DNA of 47,481 nt from Bacteroidota bacterium (GCA_003153315.1 PLYA01000069.1:1-47481); one strand, 5' to 3'. Numbered from the stretch's first letter, positions 23,651 through 32,870 are shown. Made by a program: numbers and translations. Notes: generated by a model not told the origin, from the sequence alone.

Positions 23651-24427
23651 CTAATCTTCAAACTGTATGGAGATATTAAAATCGGTATTGGTATTCATCC
23701 CTCTTGGGAATAACATTCTGCTGGCTTTCTCACGGTTGATGGCAATTTCTAAATAGCCAAAGGTGTTAAACAAAGCCAGGGCAGTATTGGTACTTACATC
23801 ATCATAATCTCTTACAATTCTGTCTATTTCCACACCGGGCAAATTAATAATGAATTTGCGCCCCGCACGCTCCTTATCAAAAAAGGCTTTGGTAATGTTG
23901 GTTACCACGTTGCCAAAATCATCTATATGTAAACACCTGCCAATAATAGATTGCGGCGTAACGGTTGGCTGAAAGCCCATCAACTGCATATAATCTAAGC
24001 AGGGCTTTAAAGCCTTTGGTTTAGTAGCTAAAGCAACTAATGCTTGTATCATGGCATCTTTCAAAAAGAATAAACCGGCTTCAAACTCTTTACCATCAAA
24101 ATACGAGATAGTTGCTTTATCTATATCTAGCAGTAAAGTAATAAAGCCATTATCAAGACAAATTATTTTCTGGTTGTTTATTTCAATGTATAATAAGCGC
24201 TTGGCCGTTGTCTGGTTTTTAACTCCCACCAAATGAATAGTATTGGCTGGAAAGAATTTATAGGCATTGCCAAAAATATAAGCGGCATGGGTAAGGTTAA
24301 ATTTATCAATCTCGTGACTAATATCAATAAGCTGCACATTTTGTATGGTTGATAAAAGGGCTGCCTTTACCAAAGCCACATAGTTGTCTTTGATACCCAA
24401 ATCGCTGGTAAGAGTTATTAGCGGCAT
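23651..24427 (-). CDS. SAM hydroxide adenosyltransferase family protein (DUF62)
   Basis: 258 residues. Start MPLITLTSDLGIKDNYVALVKAAL matches the family TLTxDxGxxDxYV signature; further motifs are LIDISHEIDKFNLTHAAYIF, HLVGV and, in the C-terminal beta domain, HIDDFGNVVTNI. Members hydrolyse S-adenosylmethionine to adenosine and methionine with a water or hydroxide nucleophile and are related to fluorinase and chlorinase. The residues seen fit the hydrolase type. It is divergent from phoH across an intergenic region holding an 8-bp inverted repeat, and heads a two-gene operon with the ABM gene. Confidence 0.88.
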   Translation of the reverse strand: MPLITLTSDLGIKDNYVALVKAALLSTIQNVQLIDISHEIDKFNLTHAAYIFGNAYKFFPANTIHLVGVKNQTTAKRLLYIEINNQKIICLDNGFITLLLDIDKATISYFDGKEFEAGLFFLKDAMIQALVALATKPKALKPCLDYMQLMGFQPTVTPQSIIGRCLHIDDFGNVVTNITKAFFDKERAGRKFIINLPGVEIDRIVRDYDDVSTNTALALFNTFGYLEIAINREKASRMLFPRGMNTNTDFNISIQFED

Positions 24428-24444
24428 GTTTTACCTTGTTAGTA

Positions 24445-24463
24445 ACAACAATAAAATTGTTGT
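24445..24463. promoter_or_regulatory. inverted repeat in the divergent SAM-hydrolase/phoH promoter region
   Basis: acaacaat (24445-24452), spacer aaa and attgttgt (24456-24463) form a perfect 8-bp inverted repeat 18 bases upstream of the minus-strand gene. There is no T-run in the phoH direction. It could be an operator that controls one or both divergent genes. Confidence 0.4.
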
Positions 24464-24535
24464 AAATTAATACATAATTTTACTCCCATTCTTGCACAAC
24501 TTGTTTTTTGATTAACACATTTGTAAACAATTATT

Positions 24536-25486
24536 TTGAGCGAAAAGACTATAAATATTGATGCTTTTGAGCCTGTGGAGTTATATGGTGTTAACGACCA
24601 AAAGCTGAACACCATCAAAAAGTATTTCCCTAAACTGCGTATTGTGGCACGTGGTTTCGAGATGAAACTAATGGGTGATGCATCTGAGATTTCCCGTTTT
24701 GAACAGAAATTAAAATTACTCTCTGATCATTACCATAAAGCAGGCACACTTACCGAAGCCTCTATTAACCGACTTCTCGGGCAAACAGGAGATAATATGT
24801 TGGAGCAAGTCGTTGATAATGGAAGCGATATTATTTTATTTGGTGTTACCGGCAATGCCATTAAAGCCCGTACAGAAAACCAGAAGCGTATGGTATCTTC
24901 TATCTTAAAAAATGATATGATGTTTGCCGTGGGTCCTGCCGGAAGCGGTAAAACTTATACGGCTGTGGCGCTTGCCGTAAGAGCTCTAAAGAACAAAGAA
25001 GTAAAACGCATTATACTAACCCGCCCTGCCGTAGAAGCCGGAGAAAATCTTGGTTTTTTACCTGGAGATTTAAAAGAGAAGTTAGACCCTTACCTGCAAC
25101 CTTTATATGATGCCTTGTATGATATGCTTCCTCCTGATAAACTGAACCAGTATATAGAAAGTCAGGTTATACAAATTGCACCCCTTGCCTTTATGCGCGG
25201 CCGTACGTTGGATAATGCCTTTGTGATATTGGATGAAGCGCAAAACACTACCCAAAGCCAAATGAAAATGTTTTTAACCCGTATGGGCAATAGCGCCAAG
25301 TTTATTATTACCGGCGATACCTCTCAAGTAGATTTACCAAGGAATCAATCATCAGGCTTATTGCATGCCATCAACCTGTTGGAAAAAACAAAAGGCATAG
25401 ATTTTATATTCTTACGGGCAGAAGATATCATCCGGCATAAACTGGTAAAGGACATTATTGCGAGATATGATGAGGAGAAAAAATAG
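24536..25486 (+). CDS. PhoH-family ATPase
   Basis: 316 residues. The start is TTG at 24536; there is no ATG until about residue 43, and the residues from LSEKTINIDAFEPVELYGVN onward align with the usual PhoH N-terminus. Walker A is VGPAGSGKTYTAV (about 135-147), followed by LTRPAVEAGENLGFLPGDLKEK, the Walker B stretch FVILDEAQNTTQSQMKMFLTR and TGDTSQVDLP. It is a cytoplasmic P-loop ATPase related to superfamily 1 helicases, linked to RNA metabolism and phosphate or stress responses. purC lies 14 bases downstream, so the two probably share a transcript. Confidence 0.93.
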   Translation: MSEKTINIDAFEPVELYGVNDQKLNTIKKYFPKLRIVARGFEMKLMGDASEISRFEQKLKLLSDHYHKAGTLTEASINRLLGQTGDNMLEQVVDNGSDIILFGVTGNAIKARTENQKRMVSSILKNDMMFAVGPAGSGKTYTAVALAVRALKNKEVKRIILTRPAVEAGENLGFLPGDLKEKLDPYLQPLYDALYDMLPPDKLNQYIESQVIQIAPLAFMRGRTLDNAFVILDEAQNTTQSQMKMFLTRMGNSAKFIITGDTSQVDLPRNQSSGLLHAINLLEKTKGIDFIFLRAEDIIRHKLVKDIIARYDEEKK

Positions 25487-25500
25487 TTATATAATTTAAT

Positions 25501-26472
25501 ATGAATACTGACATCCAACCCATGAATGCATTAACGCAAACAAACTTCAAGTTTAAAAATCAAACCTCTTTTTATAAAGGCAAGGTAAGAGATGTGTATA
25601 CCATTAATAATAAGTATTTGGTAATGGTTGCCTCCGACCGCATCTCTGCTTTTGATGTGGTATTGCCCAAAGGCATTCCTTATAAAGGACAGGTGCTTAA
25701 CCAAATAGCTGCTAAGTTTTTGGCGGCTACGGCCGATATTGTTCCTAACTGGATGCTGGCAAACCCAGATCCTGTGGTTACCGTGGGTAAAATGTGCATA
25801 CCATTTAAAGTAGAAATGGTTATCCGTGGGTATTTATCCGGACATGCAGCACGTACTTATGCAAGTGGTTTGCGCGATTTATGCGGAGTGAAATTAGCCG
25901 AAGGTTTAAAAGAAAACGATAAACTGCCCGAGCCTATTATTACCCCAACCACCAAAGCCAGCGAGGGGCATGATATGGATATATCGCGCGAAGAGATTTT
26001 AAAACAAGGGATTGTTAGCGAAGCGCATTATCTGCAACTAGAGAAATATACCCGCGCTCTTTACCGGCGCGGCACCGAAATGGCAGCCAAACAAGGCTTA
26101 ATTTTGGTAGATACCAAATACGAATTTGGTTTGGGCGATGACGGTAAAATCTACCTGATAGATGAAATTCATACGCCCGATTCATCGCGTTATTTTTATT
26201 TGGAAGGCTATGTCGAAAGGCAGGGCAGGGGAGAAGCCCAAAAGCAATTGAGTAAGGAGTTTGTGCGTCAATGGCTTATAGCCAATAATTTTCAGGGTAA
26301 GGAGGGACAAACTGTGCCTGAAATGAGCGAGGAATGGGTAAACGAAATATCTAACCGCTATATTGAATTGTATGAAAAAATAAGCGGAGAGAAGTTTGTA
26401 CGCCATGACGCTAAAGATTTGGCAAAACGTGTAGAAACAAACATTAACACTTATTTACAAACTTTAAACTAA
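25501..26472 (+). CDS. purC: SAICAR synthetase (phosphoribosylaminoimidazole-succinocarboxamide synthase)
   Basis: 323 residues. It joins aspartate to CAIR using ATP in purine synthesis. Motifs are [59 protein letters not shown] and [21 protein letters not shown] followed by HTPDSSRYF. It is longer than the about 240-residue E. coli form and matches the long type common in Bacteroidota and yeast. I use the ATG at 25501; an alternative at 25522 (MNALTQ) would remove seven residues. Confidence 0.96.
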   Translation: MNTDIQPMNALTQTNFKFKNQTSFYKGKVRDVYTINNKYLVMVASDRISAFDVVLPKGIPYKGQVLNQIAAKFLAATADIVPNWMLANPDPVVTVGKMCIPFKVEMVIRGYLSGHAARTYASGLRDLCGVKLAEGLKENDKLPEPIITPTTKASEGHDMDISREEILKQGIVSEAHYLQLEKYTRALYRRGTEMAAKQGLILVDTKYEFGLGDDGKIYLIDEIHTPDSSRYFYLEGYVERQGRGEAQKQLSKEFVRQWLIANNFQGKEGQTVPEMSEEWVNEISNRYIELYEKISGEKFVRHDAKDLAKRVETNINTYLQTLN

Positions 26473-26478
26473 AGCAAT

Positions 26479-26509
26479 TTTGGTAAACCCGATGCTATTT
26501 GTATTTTCG
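26479..26509 (+). promoter_or_regulatory. candidate promoter of the 118-aa protein
   Basis: TTTG at 26479-26482, exactly 19 bases, then TATTTTCG at 26502-26509, one mismatch from TAnnTTTG. It ends 14 bases before the ATG. Confidence 0.55.
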
Positions 26510-26523
26510 CACAAAATTTAATC

Positions 26524-26880
26524 ATGGCACATATACACATTACAGGAATTGAATACGTTGAGTTGAATCAGGATGAGGTTACTTTTACCTACAAACCCGA
26601 TGTACCTAAACTAAAATTGGTAGGTACCATTTATGAAGAAAACGAAGAAGATGAAGAAGATGATGTACAAAGCGTAGTATTCTTAACCCAAAACCAGCTT
26701 AATAAGGTACTTTTAAATAAAGAGATAGAGCTAAAAACCACCGATGATGGCAAATGGCAAACTCCAAAACCGCTTACCCGTGAACAAGTTAAAAAAATAG
26801 GTTTAGTTTCTTTAGAAAGCGAATATTTGGGCAAAAAAGGAGATTATAAGTGCTTTGAAGTAACCAAAGTAGAACAATAG
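26524..26880 (+). CDS. small acidic protein of unknown function
   Basis: 118 residues, no signal peptide or membrane segment. The N-terminal strands (HIHITGIEYVELNQDEVTF) lead to an acidic run EENEEDEEDD at about 39-48, then a Lys-rich C-terminal half. I do not recognise the family. It has its own promoter-like sequence and a terminator 23 bases after the stop, so it appears to be a monocistronic real gene. Confidence 0.8.
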   Translation: MAHIHITGIEYVELNQDEVTFTYKPDVPKLKLVGTIYEENEEDEEDDVQSVVFLTQNQLNKVLLNKEIELKTTDDGKWQTPKPLTREQVKKIGLVSLESEYLGKKGDYKCFEVTKVEQ

Positions 26881-26903
26881 ACCTTTATAGTGTTGATTTT
26901 AAG

Positions 26904-26932
26904 AAGCCTTTCAGCAATGAAGGGCTTTTTTA
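26904..26932 (+). terminator. rho-independent terminator
   Basis: aagcctttc (26904-26912) pairs with gaagggctt (26919-26927), with one G-T wobble and a T-run afterwards. Confidence 0.85.
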
Positions 26933-26997
26933 TTTACTAATATGCAGGGTAGAGTAAGTACCTTATACAAATGAGTTAATTCCTCTATTCCTACTTG

Positions 26998-27029
26998 TTG
27001 TTTTCCTCATTATATTTGCTATATATTTG
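26998..27029 (+). promoter_or_regulatory. candidate promoter of the copper monooxygenase-like gene
   Basis: TTG at 26998-27000, a 21-base spacer, then TATATTTG at 27022-27029, an exact match to TAnnTTTG. A second TATATTTG lies at 27011-27018. The ATG at 27054 follows after 24 bases. Confidence 0.6.
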
Positions 27030-27053
27030 TTGTGTAATTCTAAAAAAATAAAA

Positions 27054-28712
27054 ATGAAAAAAAATCTACTTAATTCAATAGAGTGCTTTCTTTTAATTTT
27101 AATGGTAACTGTTCTTTCTGTTGAAACAAAAGCTCAAAGTACATATCAGCAAGTGTATAATGTTTTTCAAGCTAAATGTTCGGGTTGCCATAATACCAGT
27201 ACGTTTTCCGGACAGCTTAACCTTTCTGCTGCTCCTGCTACAGTATATGCTAATATAGTAGGGCATAATCCTGTCAACCCAGCAGCTCTTACAAGGGGGG
27301 ATAAACGCATTGATCCTGGTTACCCGCACCGAAGTTTTTTGATGAGAAAAGTAAATATTGGTTTGGATGCAGACAATGACATCAATCAACCTCAAGAAGG
27401 TGCTGTAATGCCAAATTCACCAAATCCTCCATTAAGTAGTTACGAAAAAGAATTGATACGACAATGGATTTTACATGGTGCACCACAAACTGGAATTGTG
27501 GTAGATACTTCCCTTATTAACACATATTATACTGTAGGAGGTATCAATGGTGTTTCAACCCCACTTACTCCCCCAAGTTCAAATGGGTTTCAAGTGCATC
27601 TCGGAAAAATATTTGTTGCTCCTAATAGTGAAACGGAAATTTTTATAAAATATGACCCAAAACTTACAGATACAACGGAGGTATATCAAATTGGTCTTGC
27701 ACAGTCCCCTCAATCACATCATTTTGTTATTTATAAGTTTTATGCTGGGCAAGCTGTAAATTTTCCAGAAGGATTAAGAGATACCAGCCAAACATCACAT
27801 GGAAGCGCAGATATACTTGCTGCTTTTGCTCCGTCAACTACTACTCATATATTACCACCAACAACCGCTTACCAACTCCCAAAAACAGTGATGCTTGATT
27901 TAAATTATCATATTGTAAATAGTAACCCTACCCAAGTGCTTGCTGCCGAAGTATATTTTAATATGGATACACAACCAAAAGGAACTGCATTAAAATTTAT
28001 GTACTCGCGTTTCTTCCCTGATTTAGGCATTGTTCTTCCACCGCACGATACAACTATTGTTACACAAACTGCAACTGATTCTTCCGAAACAAATATGTGG
28101 GAAATTTGGATTATGTATACGCATACTCATAAATATGGAATTGACTATGACGTTTACAAAAGAACTCCGAGTGGAACAATGGGACAACAGGTGTATGAAG
28201 GTTTTATGGATTGGACCTACACATTTAACCAAGGCTACTATGCTACCGGAGTTGAGGCAACAGAAGAACATTTTACGAGTCCTTTTCTTGAAATAAACCC
28301 TTACGAAGGATTAATTCATCAAGCAAAGTGGTATGTTTCAGGCCCTGATACAATGTTTTTTGGATTGACATCACAACAGGAAATGATGGTGATGGGCTTT
28401 CAGTATACATATGGGCCTCCTATTCCATTATCGTCTATACAAAAAATTAATAACACTTCCTCTGATGTGAAATTTTATCCAAATCCTTTTAGTCAGAATA
28501 CAACTATTAACATTGATACCAAAGAAATGATAGATCCAAAAGAATTGAACTTACAAATTTTTGATATGCTTGGTAATTTGGTTTATACCCAACGATTAAA
28601 TTCTAAGCGAGAAAAACTTTATTTAACACTGAATGACGGAATGTATTTTTATAGGGTAAACGATGAAAAAAATATCTTTCTTTCAACAGGAAAAATAATG
28701 GTTGCGAAATAA
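27054..28712 (+). CDS. secreted cytochrome-c-like / copper type II monooxygenase-like fusion with T9SS tail
   Basis: 552 residues from the ATG at 27054; an in-frame TTG at 27027 overlaps the promoter and is rejected. Residues 1-28 are a signal peptide. A heme-c motif CSGCH (42-46) opens a cytochrome-like domain, with a candidate Met ligand in GAVMPNSPNPP near 117-127. The next part has all six metal ligands of peptidylglycine monooxygenase-like enzymes: H222-H223 (SHHFVIY), H286 (LNYHIVN), H357-x-H359 (YTHTHKYG) and Met444 (QQEMMVMGF). The end (VKFYPNPFSQNTTINI to LSTGKIMVAK) is a T9SS sorting domain. It probably hydroxylates an extracellular substrate with electrons passed through the heme; substrate unknown. 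Confidence 0.85.
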   Translation: MKKNLLNSIECFLLILMVTVLSVETKAQSTYQQVYNVFQAKCSGCHNTSTFSGQLNLSAAPATVYANIVGHNPVNPAALTRGDKRIDPGYPHRSFLMRKVNIGLDADNDINQPQEGAVMPNSPNPPLSSYEKELIRQWILHGAPQTGIVVDTSLINTYYTVGGINGVSTPLTPPSSNGFQVHLGKIFVAPNSETEIFIKYDPKLTDTTEVYQIGLAQSPQSHHFVIYKFYAGQAVNFPEGLRDTSQTSHGSADILAAFAPSTTTHILPPTTAYQLPKTVMLDLNYHIVNSNPTQVLAAEVYFNMDTQPKGTALKFMYSRFFPDLGIVLPPHDTTIVTQTATDSSETNMWEIWIMYTHTHKYGIDYDVYKRTPSGTMGQQVYEGFMDWTYTFNQGYYATGVEATEEHFTSPFLEINPYEGLIHQAKWYVSGPDTMFFGLTSQQEMMVMGFQYTYGPPIPLSSIQKINNTSSDVKFYPNPFSQNTTINIDTKEMIDPKELNLQIFDMLGNLVYTQRLNSKREKLYLTLNDGMYFYRVNDEKNIFLSTGKIMVAK

Positions 28713-28768
28713 TGAATTTTTAAGCTTATAAGTCTCTTGATTATTAACTAATAATAAAAAATAAAAAT

Positions 28769-29659
28769 ATGAAAAAAGCACTACTTTTTGCGTCAACAAC
28801 GTTATTTTTTTTTGGCAACTTAACTGCACAAAATGCTATTCCTAATCCGGGTTTTGAAAGTTGGACGAGCCAAGGTAGTTATGATGATTGTGCCGGTTGG
28901 GGAACTATTGACCAACCTGTATCTTCAGCATGTTTTTGTAAAGGAACGGCTGTAAAAACTGCCGTTGCAGGAGAATTTCATGGTGGATTGTTAGCCATGA
29001 AATTAAAAACATTAAGTGTATTTGGTCAAACTGCACCGGGCATTGCAGCAACAGGCATTATCAATCAAACTACGCAGGCTGTTGATGGTGGTGTTGCTTA
29101 TAATCTTCGTCCTGATTCTATTGTAGGGTGGTATCGTTATACTCCTTCCGGCACAGATACAGGTTCTGTAGAAATTACATTAAGCAGATGGAGTGGAACT
29201 GCACGTAATGTTGTTGCACATGCAAAGTTTATACAAAACGCAAGTGTTGCTTCTTATGTAAGGTTTTCACAACCTCTTACCTATTCTTTAACCGGTACCC
29301 CTGATACAATGGTTATTATATTGCTTTCCAGTTCAACCACAGCCGCTCAGGTAAACAGCACAATGTTTGTTGATGATCTGGGTTTAATTTTTAATTCAAC
29401 AGCAGGTATTTCCCCTTACAATAATTCAAATTCGTTGATTTCAGTTTATCCTAATCCCGGTAATGGAAATGTTACTGTTTCTTCAAATACAGGTAAAAAT
29501 ATAAATGAACTAAAAGTAACCGATATGCTTGGTCAAACGGTTTATGAAGTAAAGCCAAATACCGAAATTACATCATTGCAATTGGGCAATGCGGGTGTTT
29601 ACTTTATTACTGTTACAAGTGGTAAAGAAACAAATACTAAGAAGGTAATCGTAAATTAA
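28769..29659 (+). CDS. T9SS-sorted secreted protein, PCMD-like
   Basis: 296 residues. Signal peptide MKKALLFASTTLFFFGNLTAQ. The mature N-terminus AIPNPGFESWTSQGSYDDCAGWGT resembles the (I)PNxGFExW start of putative carbohydrate-metabolism (PCMD) or carbohydrate-binding beta-sandwich domains; further strands are SIVGWYRYTPSGTDTGSVEI and TMVIILLSSS. The tail (ISVYPNPGNGNVTVSSN to NTKKVIVN) is a type A T9SS sorting domain. It follows the copper monooxygenase-like gene by 57 bases and may be coexpressed. A binding role is inferred only from fold-like features. Confidence 0.8.
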   Translation: MKKALLFASTTLFFFGNLTAQNAIPNPGFESWTSQGSYDDCAGWGTIDQPVSSACFCKGTAVKTAVAGEFHGGLLAMKLKTLSVFGQTAPGIAATGIINQTTQAVDGGVAYNLRPDSIVGWYRYTPSGTDTGSVEITLSRWSGTARNVVAHAKFIQNASVASYVRFSQPLTYSLTGTPDTMVIILLSSSTTAAQVNSTMFVDDLGLIFNSTAGISPYNNSNSLISVYPNPGNGNVTVSSNTGKNINELKVTDMLGQTVYEVKPNTEITSLQLGNAGVYFITVTSGKETNTKKVIVN

Positions 29660-29682
29660 ATAGTATCAAGATCAAGCCCATA

Positions 29683-29714
29683 AAAAAAGCCTTTCGGAAA
29701 CGAAAGGCTTTTTT
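29683..29714. terminator. bidirectional terminator between convergent genes
   Basis: aaaaaagcctttcg (29683-29696), GAAA loop, cgaaaggctttttt (29701-29714): a perfect stem with a T-run on both strands, serving the T9SS gene on the plus strand and the small lipoprotein on the minus strand. Confidence 0.9.
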
Positions 29715-29734
29715 GTTTTTTGTAAAAGCAGAAA

Positions 29735-30016
29735 TTATTTTTTGCCTTTTTTGCCACCTTTTTTAGCAGCTTCTTCTTCTACTTTTTTCAAAGAATCAGC
29801 TTTAGCAACTGTAGCTAAAGAATCAGCTTTTGCTTGTGCAGCAGCAGCTTCAGCTTGTGCTTGCGCAGCTTTAGCAATAGAATCTTGCTTAGCAACTTCT
29901 GCGATAGAATCAGCAGTAGCTTTTGCTTTTTTCTCTAATTCAGCTTTGCTTGGTCCGCAAGCAACAACAGCAACTGCTAAAGAAGCAATTGCAACTAATG
30001 ATAGAACTTTTTTCAT
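29735..30016 (-). CDS. small Ala/Lys-rich lipoprotein
   Basis: 93 residues. MKKVLSLVAIASLAVAVVAC is a lipoprotein signal with lipid Cys20. The rest is a low-complexity helix rich in A, K, E, D and S, with KADSLATVAKADSL-type near-repeats, ending in a basic KKGGKKGKK tail. It probably forms an extended or coiled-coil helix from the membrane, with the basic tail touching peptidoglycan or anionic polymer; this is inference. A strong consensus promoter lies upstream, suggesting high expression. The plus strand of the same DNA is also open over 95 codons, but only this strand has a lipobox, promoter and terminator. Confidence 0.85.
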   Translation of the reverse strand: MKKVLSLVAIASLAVAVVACGPSKAELEKKAKATADSIAEVAKQDSIAKAAQAQAEAAAAQAKADSLATVAKADSLKKVEEEAAKKGGKKGKK

Positions 30017-30049
30017 GTTTTGGTTTTAGGTTTTTTTAATTTATGGCGG

Positions 30050-30080
30050 CAAAAGTATGTGTTTTTATATAATCGGCAAA
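30050..30080 (-). promoter_or_regulatory. consensus Bacteroidota promoter of the small lipoprotein
   Basis: On the minus strand TTTG (30080-30077), exactly 19 bases, then TACTTTTG (30057-30050). This fits TTTG-N19-TAnnTTTG without mismatch and is the best promoter in the window. The predicted 5' UTR is about 25 bases. Confidence 0.8.
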
Positions 30081-30170
30081 AAAAAGCATAGAAATTGTTA
30101 GCATGCCTCTGTTCATTAATTTATAATAACGGGGCTGTGTAGCATCTATAAAAACAGAAAATTTACATAG

Positions 30171-32798
30171 ATGCGAGCCGAAGAGACAGAACCCATAAAT
30201 ATAGCCCCTAAACCCAGGCGAAAAAGAATAGGTAAAATCCTGCTTTGGTTTATGGGTATTCTGTTTGTATTGCTTGTTACGCCTGTTGTTTTGGTGTTTG
30301 TGTATGAGAAAGAAATAAAGGCGCAAATTGTTACCGAGCTTAACAAGCACCTTAAAGTAAAAGTCTTTATAAACCCCGATGATATAGATTTTACTATCCT
30401 TAAAACCTTTCCAAAGGCAGCCGTATGGTTTAAAAATGTAACCATTATGGGTTCTTTGCCTGATATGCCCAATGATACTTTGCTTAAAGCCAAGAGTATT
30501 TACCTGTTGTTTAATGCCAAAGACATCTGGAATAAAAAGTATATTATTAATCAGATAGAAATACAACATGCCGCGCTTAGGGTTGTAGTCAACTCATTGG
30601 GAGAAGTGAATTACGAAGTATGGAAAGCCGATGAGAATCTTACCGAAGAAAAGAAACAAGCTACACAATTTAAACTGAATAAAATACTGCTGACTGATTT
30701 TGAATTTGCCTATAAGAATTACCAGACAAAAGTAAAGCTGGCGTCAAGCTTTAAAGAGGTAATCTTTTCGGGTAACTTTACGGATGAGGCGTATGAGCTT
30801 ACCTTAAATGCACAGGGCTCTATTTCTTACGTAAAATCAAACAAAAAGAATTACCTCAAAAATAAAAATATCAGCATTGATTTATCTGCGGCGGTAAATA
30901 AGAACACCTATCGTATTGATAAGGCAGAAGTGGCTCTTAATAAGTTATCTTTTTCGGTGCAGGGTAATCTTACCAATGCTGATACCGCCATGCCCTGTAA
31001 AATTGCCTGCAAGGGAAAGAATATAGATATACAATCGGTATTGTCTTTGTTGCCCGAATCTTTTCACAGCAAAATAAAAGATTATGAAAGCAATGGTGTG
31101 TTTTATGCAGAGGCAAACCTGGAAGGAAATTTAATGGATTATAATAGCCTGAATGTTTCTTCGTCTTTCGGGATTAATAACGCAAGTGTTACCTACAAAC
31201 CTTTAAAAACAAAACTAAACGAAGTAAACTTTACAGGCTCCTTTACCAAGCAAAAGTATAAACCCGAATTACTGACACTTAAAAACATTCAGGCGAAACA
31301 AAATCAGAATTACGTTTCGGGAAATATGGAACTGAAAAACTTTGCAGCACCAAAGCTGACTTTTGATGCCAAGGGAAAGTATAATCTTCAGGATTTACTG
31401 GCCTTAGTTCCTATAGATACCCTGGCATCTGCCAAAGGGATAATAGATTTTGATTTGAATGCAGCATTAAATCTGAATGAACTCTCTTCTAAAAAGCATG
31501 AAGCAGGAACTTTAAACGGAAAGGTAAAACTAAATGAAGTTGAACTTGCTTTTAAAAATGGTATGGTTATACAAGTGCCTGAAGGACTTGTGAGGGTTGA
31601 GAACGAGAATGTATATACAGAGAACTTAAAAATTATTCATCAAACATCTTCCTTGCAAATTAGCGGAAATGCAACCAACTTATTGAACTACCTCTTTAAA
31701 GAAAATCAAAGATTATACATTGATGCGGATATTACATCTCCTTTAATTAATGTAAACGATTTTTTATTCAAGGCTTCGGAAAGCACTAAGGATAAGCTCT
31801 CTGCTGCTAATAAAAAGATTGTAGTAATTAATAAGAATATATCGGCAAATATAAAACTGAATATTAATAAGATTGCGTTCAACAGTTTTAGTGCCAAAAA
31901 TTTTGCAGGAACGCTTGAACTAAAGAACAGGAAATTACTGGCTAAGAATTTTTCATTCGCGGCTTTTGACGGAGACATAACCTTAGATGGTTTTGCCGAT
32001 GCCAGCGACAGTAATTTTGTAAAAGTGAACTGTGCAACCAATTTGGTGGATGTGGATATCAATAAAATGTTTAGTGAATTGAATAATTTCGGACAAACGA
32101 TTGTTACAGATAAAAACCTGAAAGGCAGAGGGACTGCACAAATTGATTTCTCTGCTGTATGGAATAACCGGTTGGAGTGCGATTTATCAAGTATCCTGGC
32201 AGGAGCTGATATAACCATTGAAAAGGGCGAGTTGATAGATTATGCTTCTTTAGAAAGCCTTGCAAAATACATTGAACTGAAAGAATTAAAACGTATTAAG
32301 TTCTCTACGTTGAAAACCCATGTGGATATAAAGAACCAGTTAATTTCTTTCTCAAAAACAGAATTGAGTAACTCGGCTCTTAATTTGGATATATGGGGTA
32401 CGCATAGTTTTAATAACGATATTGATTATCATATAAAATTATTATTGAGCGAATACCTGGCTAAACGCCCGGGGAAAAGCAAGCAGATGGATGAAGAGCT
32501 TATTGAGAATGAAAACGACCCAGAATCTAAACGCTGTGTGTTTTTGCACATGACGGGTACGGTTGATAATCCTGTTATTAAGTACGACCGAAAAGCGATG
32601 AAGCAAAAAATAAAACAGGATATTAAGGATGAGAAGAAAAACCTGAAGAAATTATTGAACGAGGAATTCGGTTGGTTTAAAAAGGATACTACGATTAAGA
32701 ATCAAGAGAAAAGAGACAAGAAGCAAGACCAAACCTTTAAAGTTGAATTTAATCCTGCTGATAAAAAGAAAGCTAAAGAAGAGGAGGAGGATTTTTAA
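30171..32798 (+). CDS. AsmA-like inner-membrane protein
   Basis: 875 residues. A basic N-terminus (PKPRRKRIGK) and one membrane helix at about 25-46 (ILLWFMGILFVLLVTPVVLVFV) are followed by KAQIVTELNKHLKVKVFINPDDIDFTILKTFPKAAVWFKNV, the AsmA N-terminal pattern. A long beta-rich periplasmic part follows, and near the C-terminus an AsmA-C-like stretch (AQIDFSAVWNNRLECDLSSI). The end is highly charged (KKKAKEEEEDF). AsmA-like proteins are thought to bridge membranes and move phospholipids or affect outer-membrane assembly. It is divergent from the small lipoprotein gene. Confidence 0.85.
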   Translation: MRAEETEPINIAPKPRRKRIGKILLWFMGILFVLLVTPVVLVFVYEKEIKAQIVTELNKHLKVKVFINPDDIDFTILKTFPKAAVWFKNVTIMGSLPDMPNDTLLKAKSIYLLFNAKDIWNKKYIINQIEIQHAALRVVVNSLGEVNYEVWKADENLTEEKKQATQFKLNKILLTDFEFAYKNYQTKVKLASSFKEVIFSGNFTDEAYELTLNAQGSISYVKSNKKNYLKNKNISIDLSAAVNKNTYRIDKAEVALNKLSFSVQGNLTNADTAMPCKIACKGKNIDIQSVLSLLPESFHSKIKDYESNGVFYAEANLEGNLMDYNSLNVSSSFGINNASVTYKPLKTKLNEVNFTGSFTKQKYKPELLTLKNIQAKQNQNYVSGNMELKNFAAPKLTFDAKGKYNLQDLLALVPIDTLASAKGIIDFDLNAALNLNELSSKKHEAGTLNGKVKLNEVELAFKNGMVIQVPEGLVRVENENVYTENLKIIHQTSSLQISGNATNLLNYLFKENQRLYIDADITSPLINVNDFLFKASESTKDKLSAANKKIVVINKNISANIKLNINKIAFNSFSAKNFAGTLELKNRKLLAKNFSFAAFDGDITLDGFADASDSNFVKVNCATNLVDVDINKMFSELNNFGQTIVTDKNLKGRGTAQIDFSAVWNNRLECDLSSILAGADITIEKGELIDYASLESLAKYIELKELKRIKFSTLKTHVDIKNQLISFSKTELSNSALNLDIWGTHSFNNDIDYHIKLLLSEYLAKRPGKSKQMDEELIENENDPESKRCVFLHMTGTVDNPVIKYDRKAMKQKIKQDIKDEKKNLKKLLNEEFGWFKKDTTIKNQEKRDKKQDQTFKVEFNPADKKKAKEEEEDF

Positions 32799-32831
32799 TT
32801 TTTCTTATTAGAGTTGTAATGACGCCTACAT

Positions 32832-32865
32832 AAAAAAATCTCCCTCGGGCAACCGAGGGAGATTT
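32832..32865 (-). terminator. strong hairpin terminator, best oriented for minus-strand transcripts
   Basis: aaatctccctcgg (32836-32848), GCAA loop, ccgagggagattt (32853-32865): a perfect 13-bp stem. The A-run at 32832-32838 gives a T-run on the minus strand, while the plus side has only ttta. It lies 5 bases beyond the stop of the minus-strand heptad-repeat ORF and about 35 bases after the AsmA-like gene. Confidence 0.8.
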
Positions 32866-32870
32866 ATGAA

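Noticed and set aside
29742..30029. Plus-strand 95-codon frame opposite the small lipoprotein
   Set aside because: Low-complexity shadow (mostly A and S); lipobox, promoter and terminator all support the minus strand.
30036..30569. Minus-strand 177-codon frame opposite the AsmA-like gene
   Set aside because: It overlaps the start of a well-supported gene on the other strand and has no domain, while the AsmA start and membrane helix are clear.
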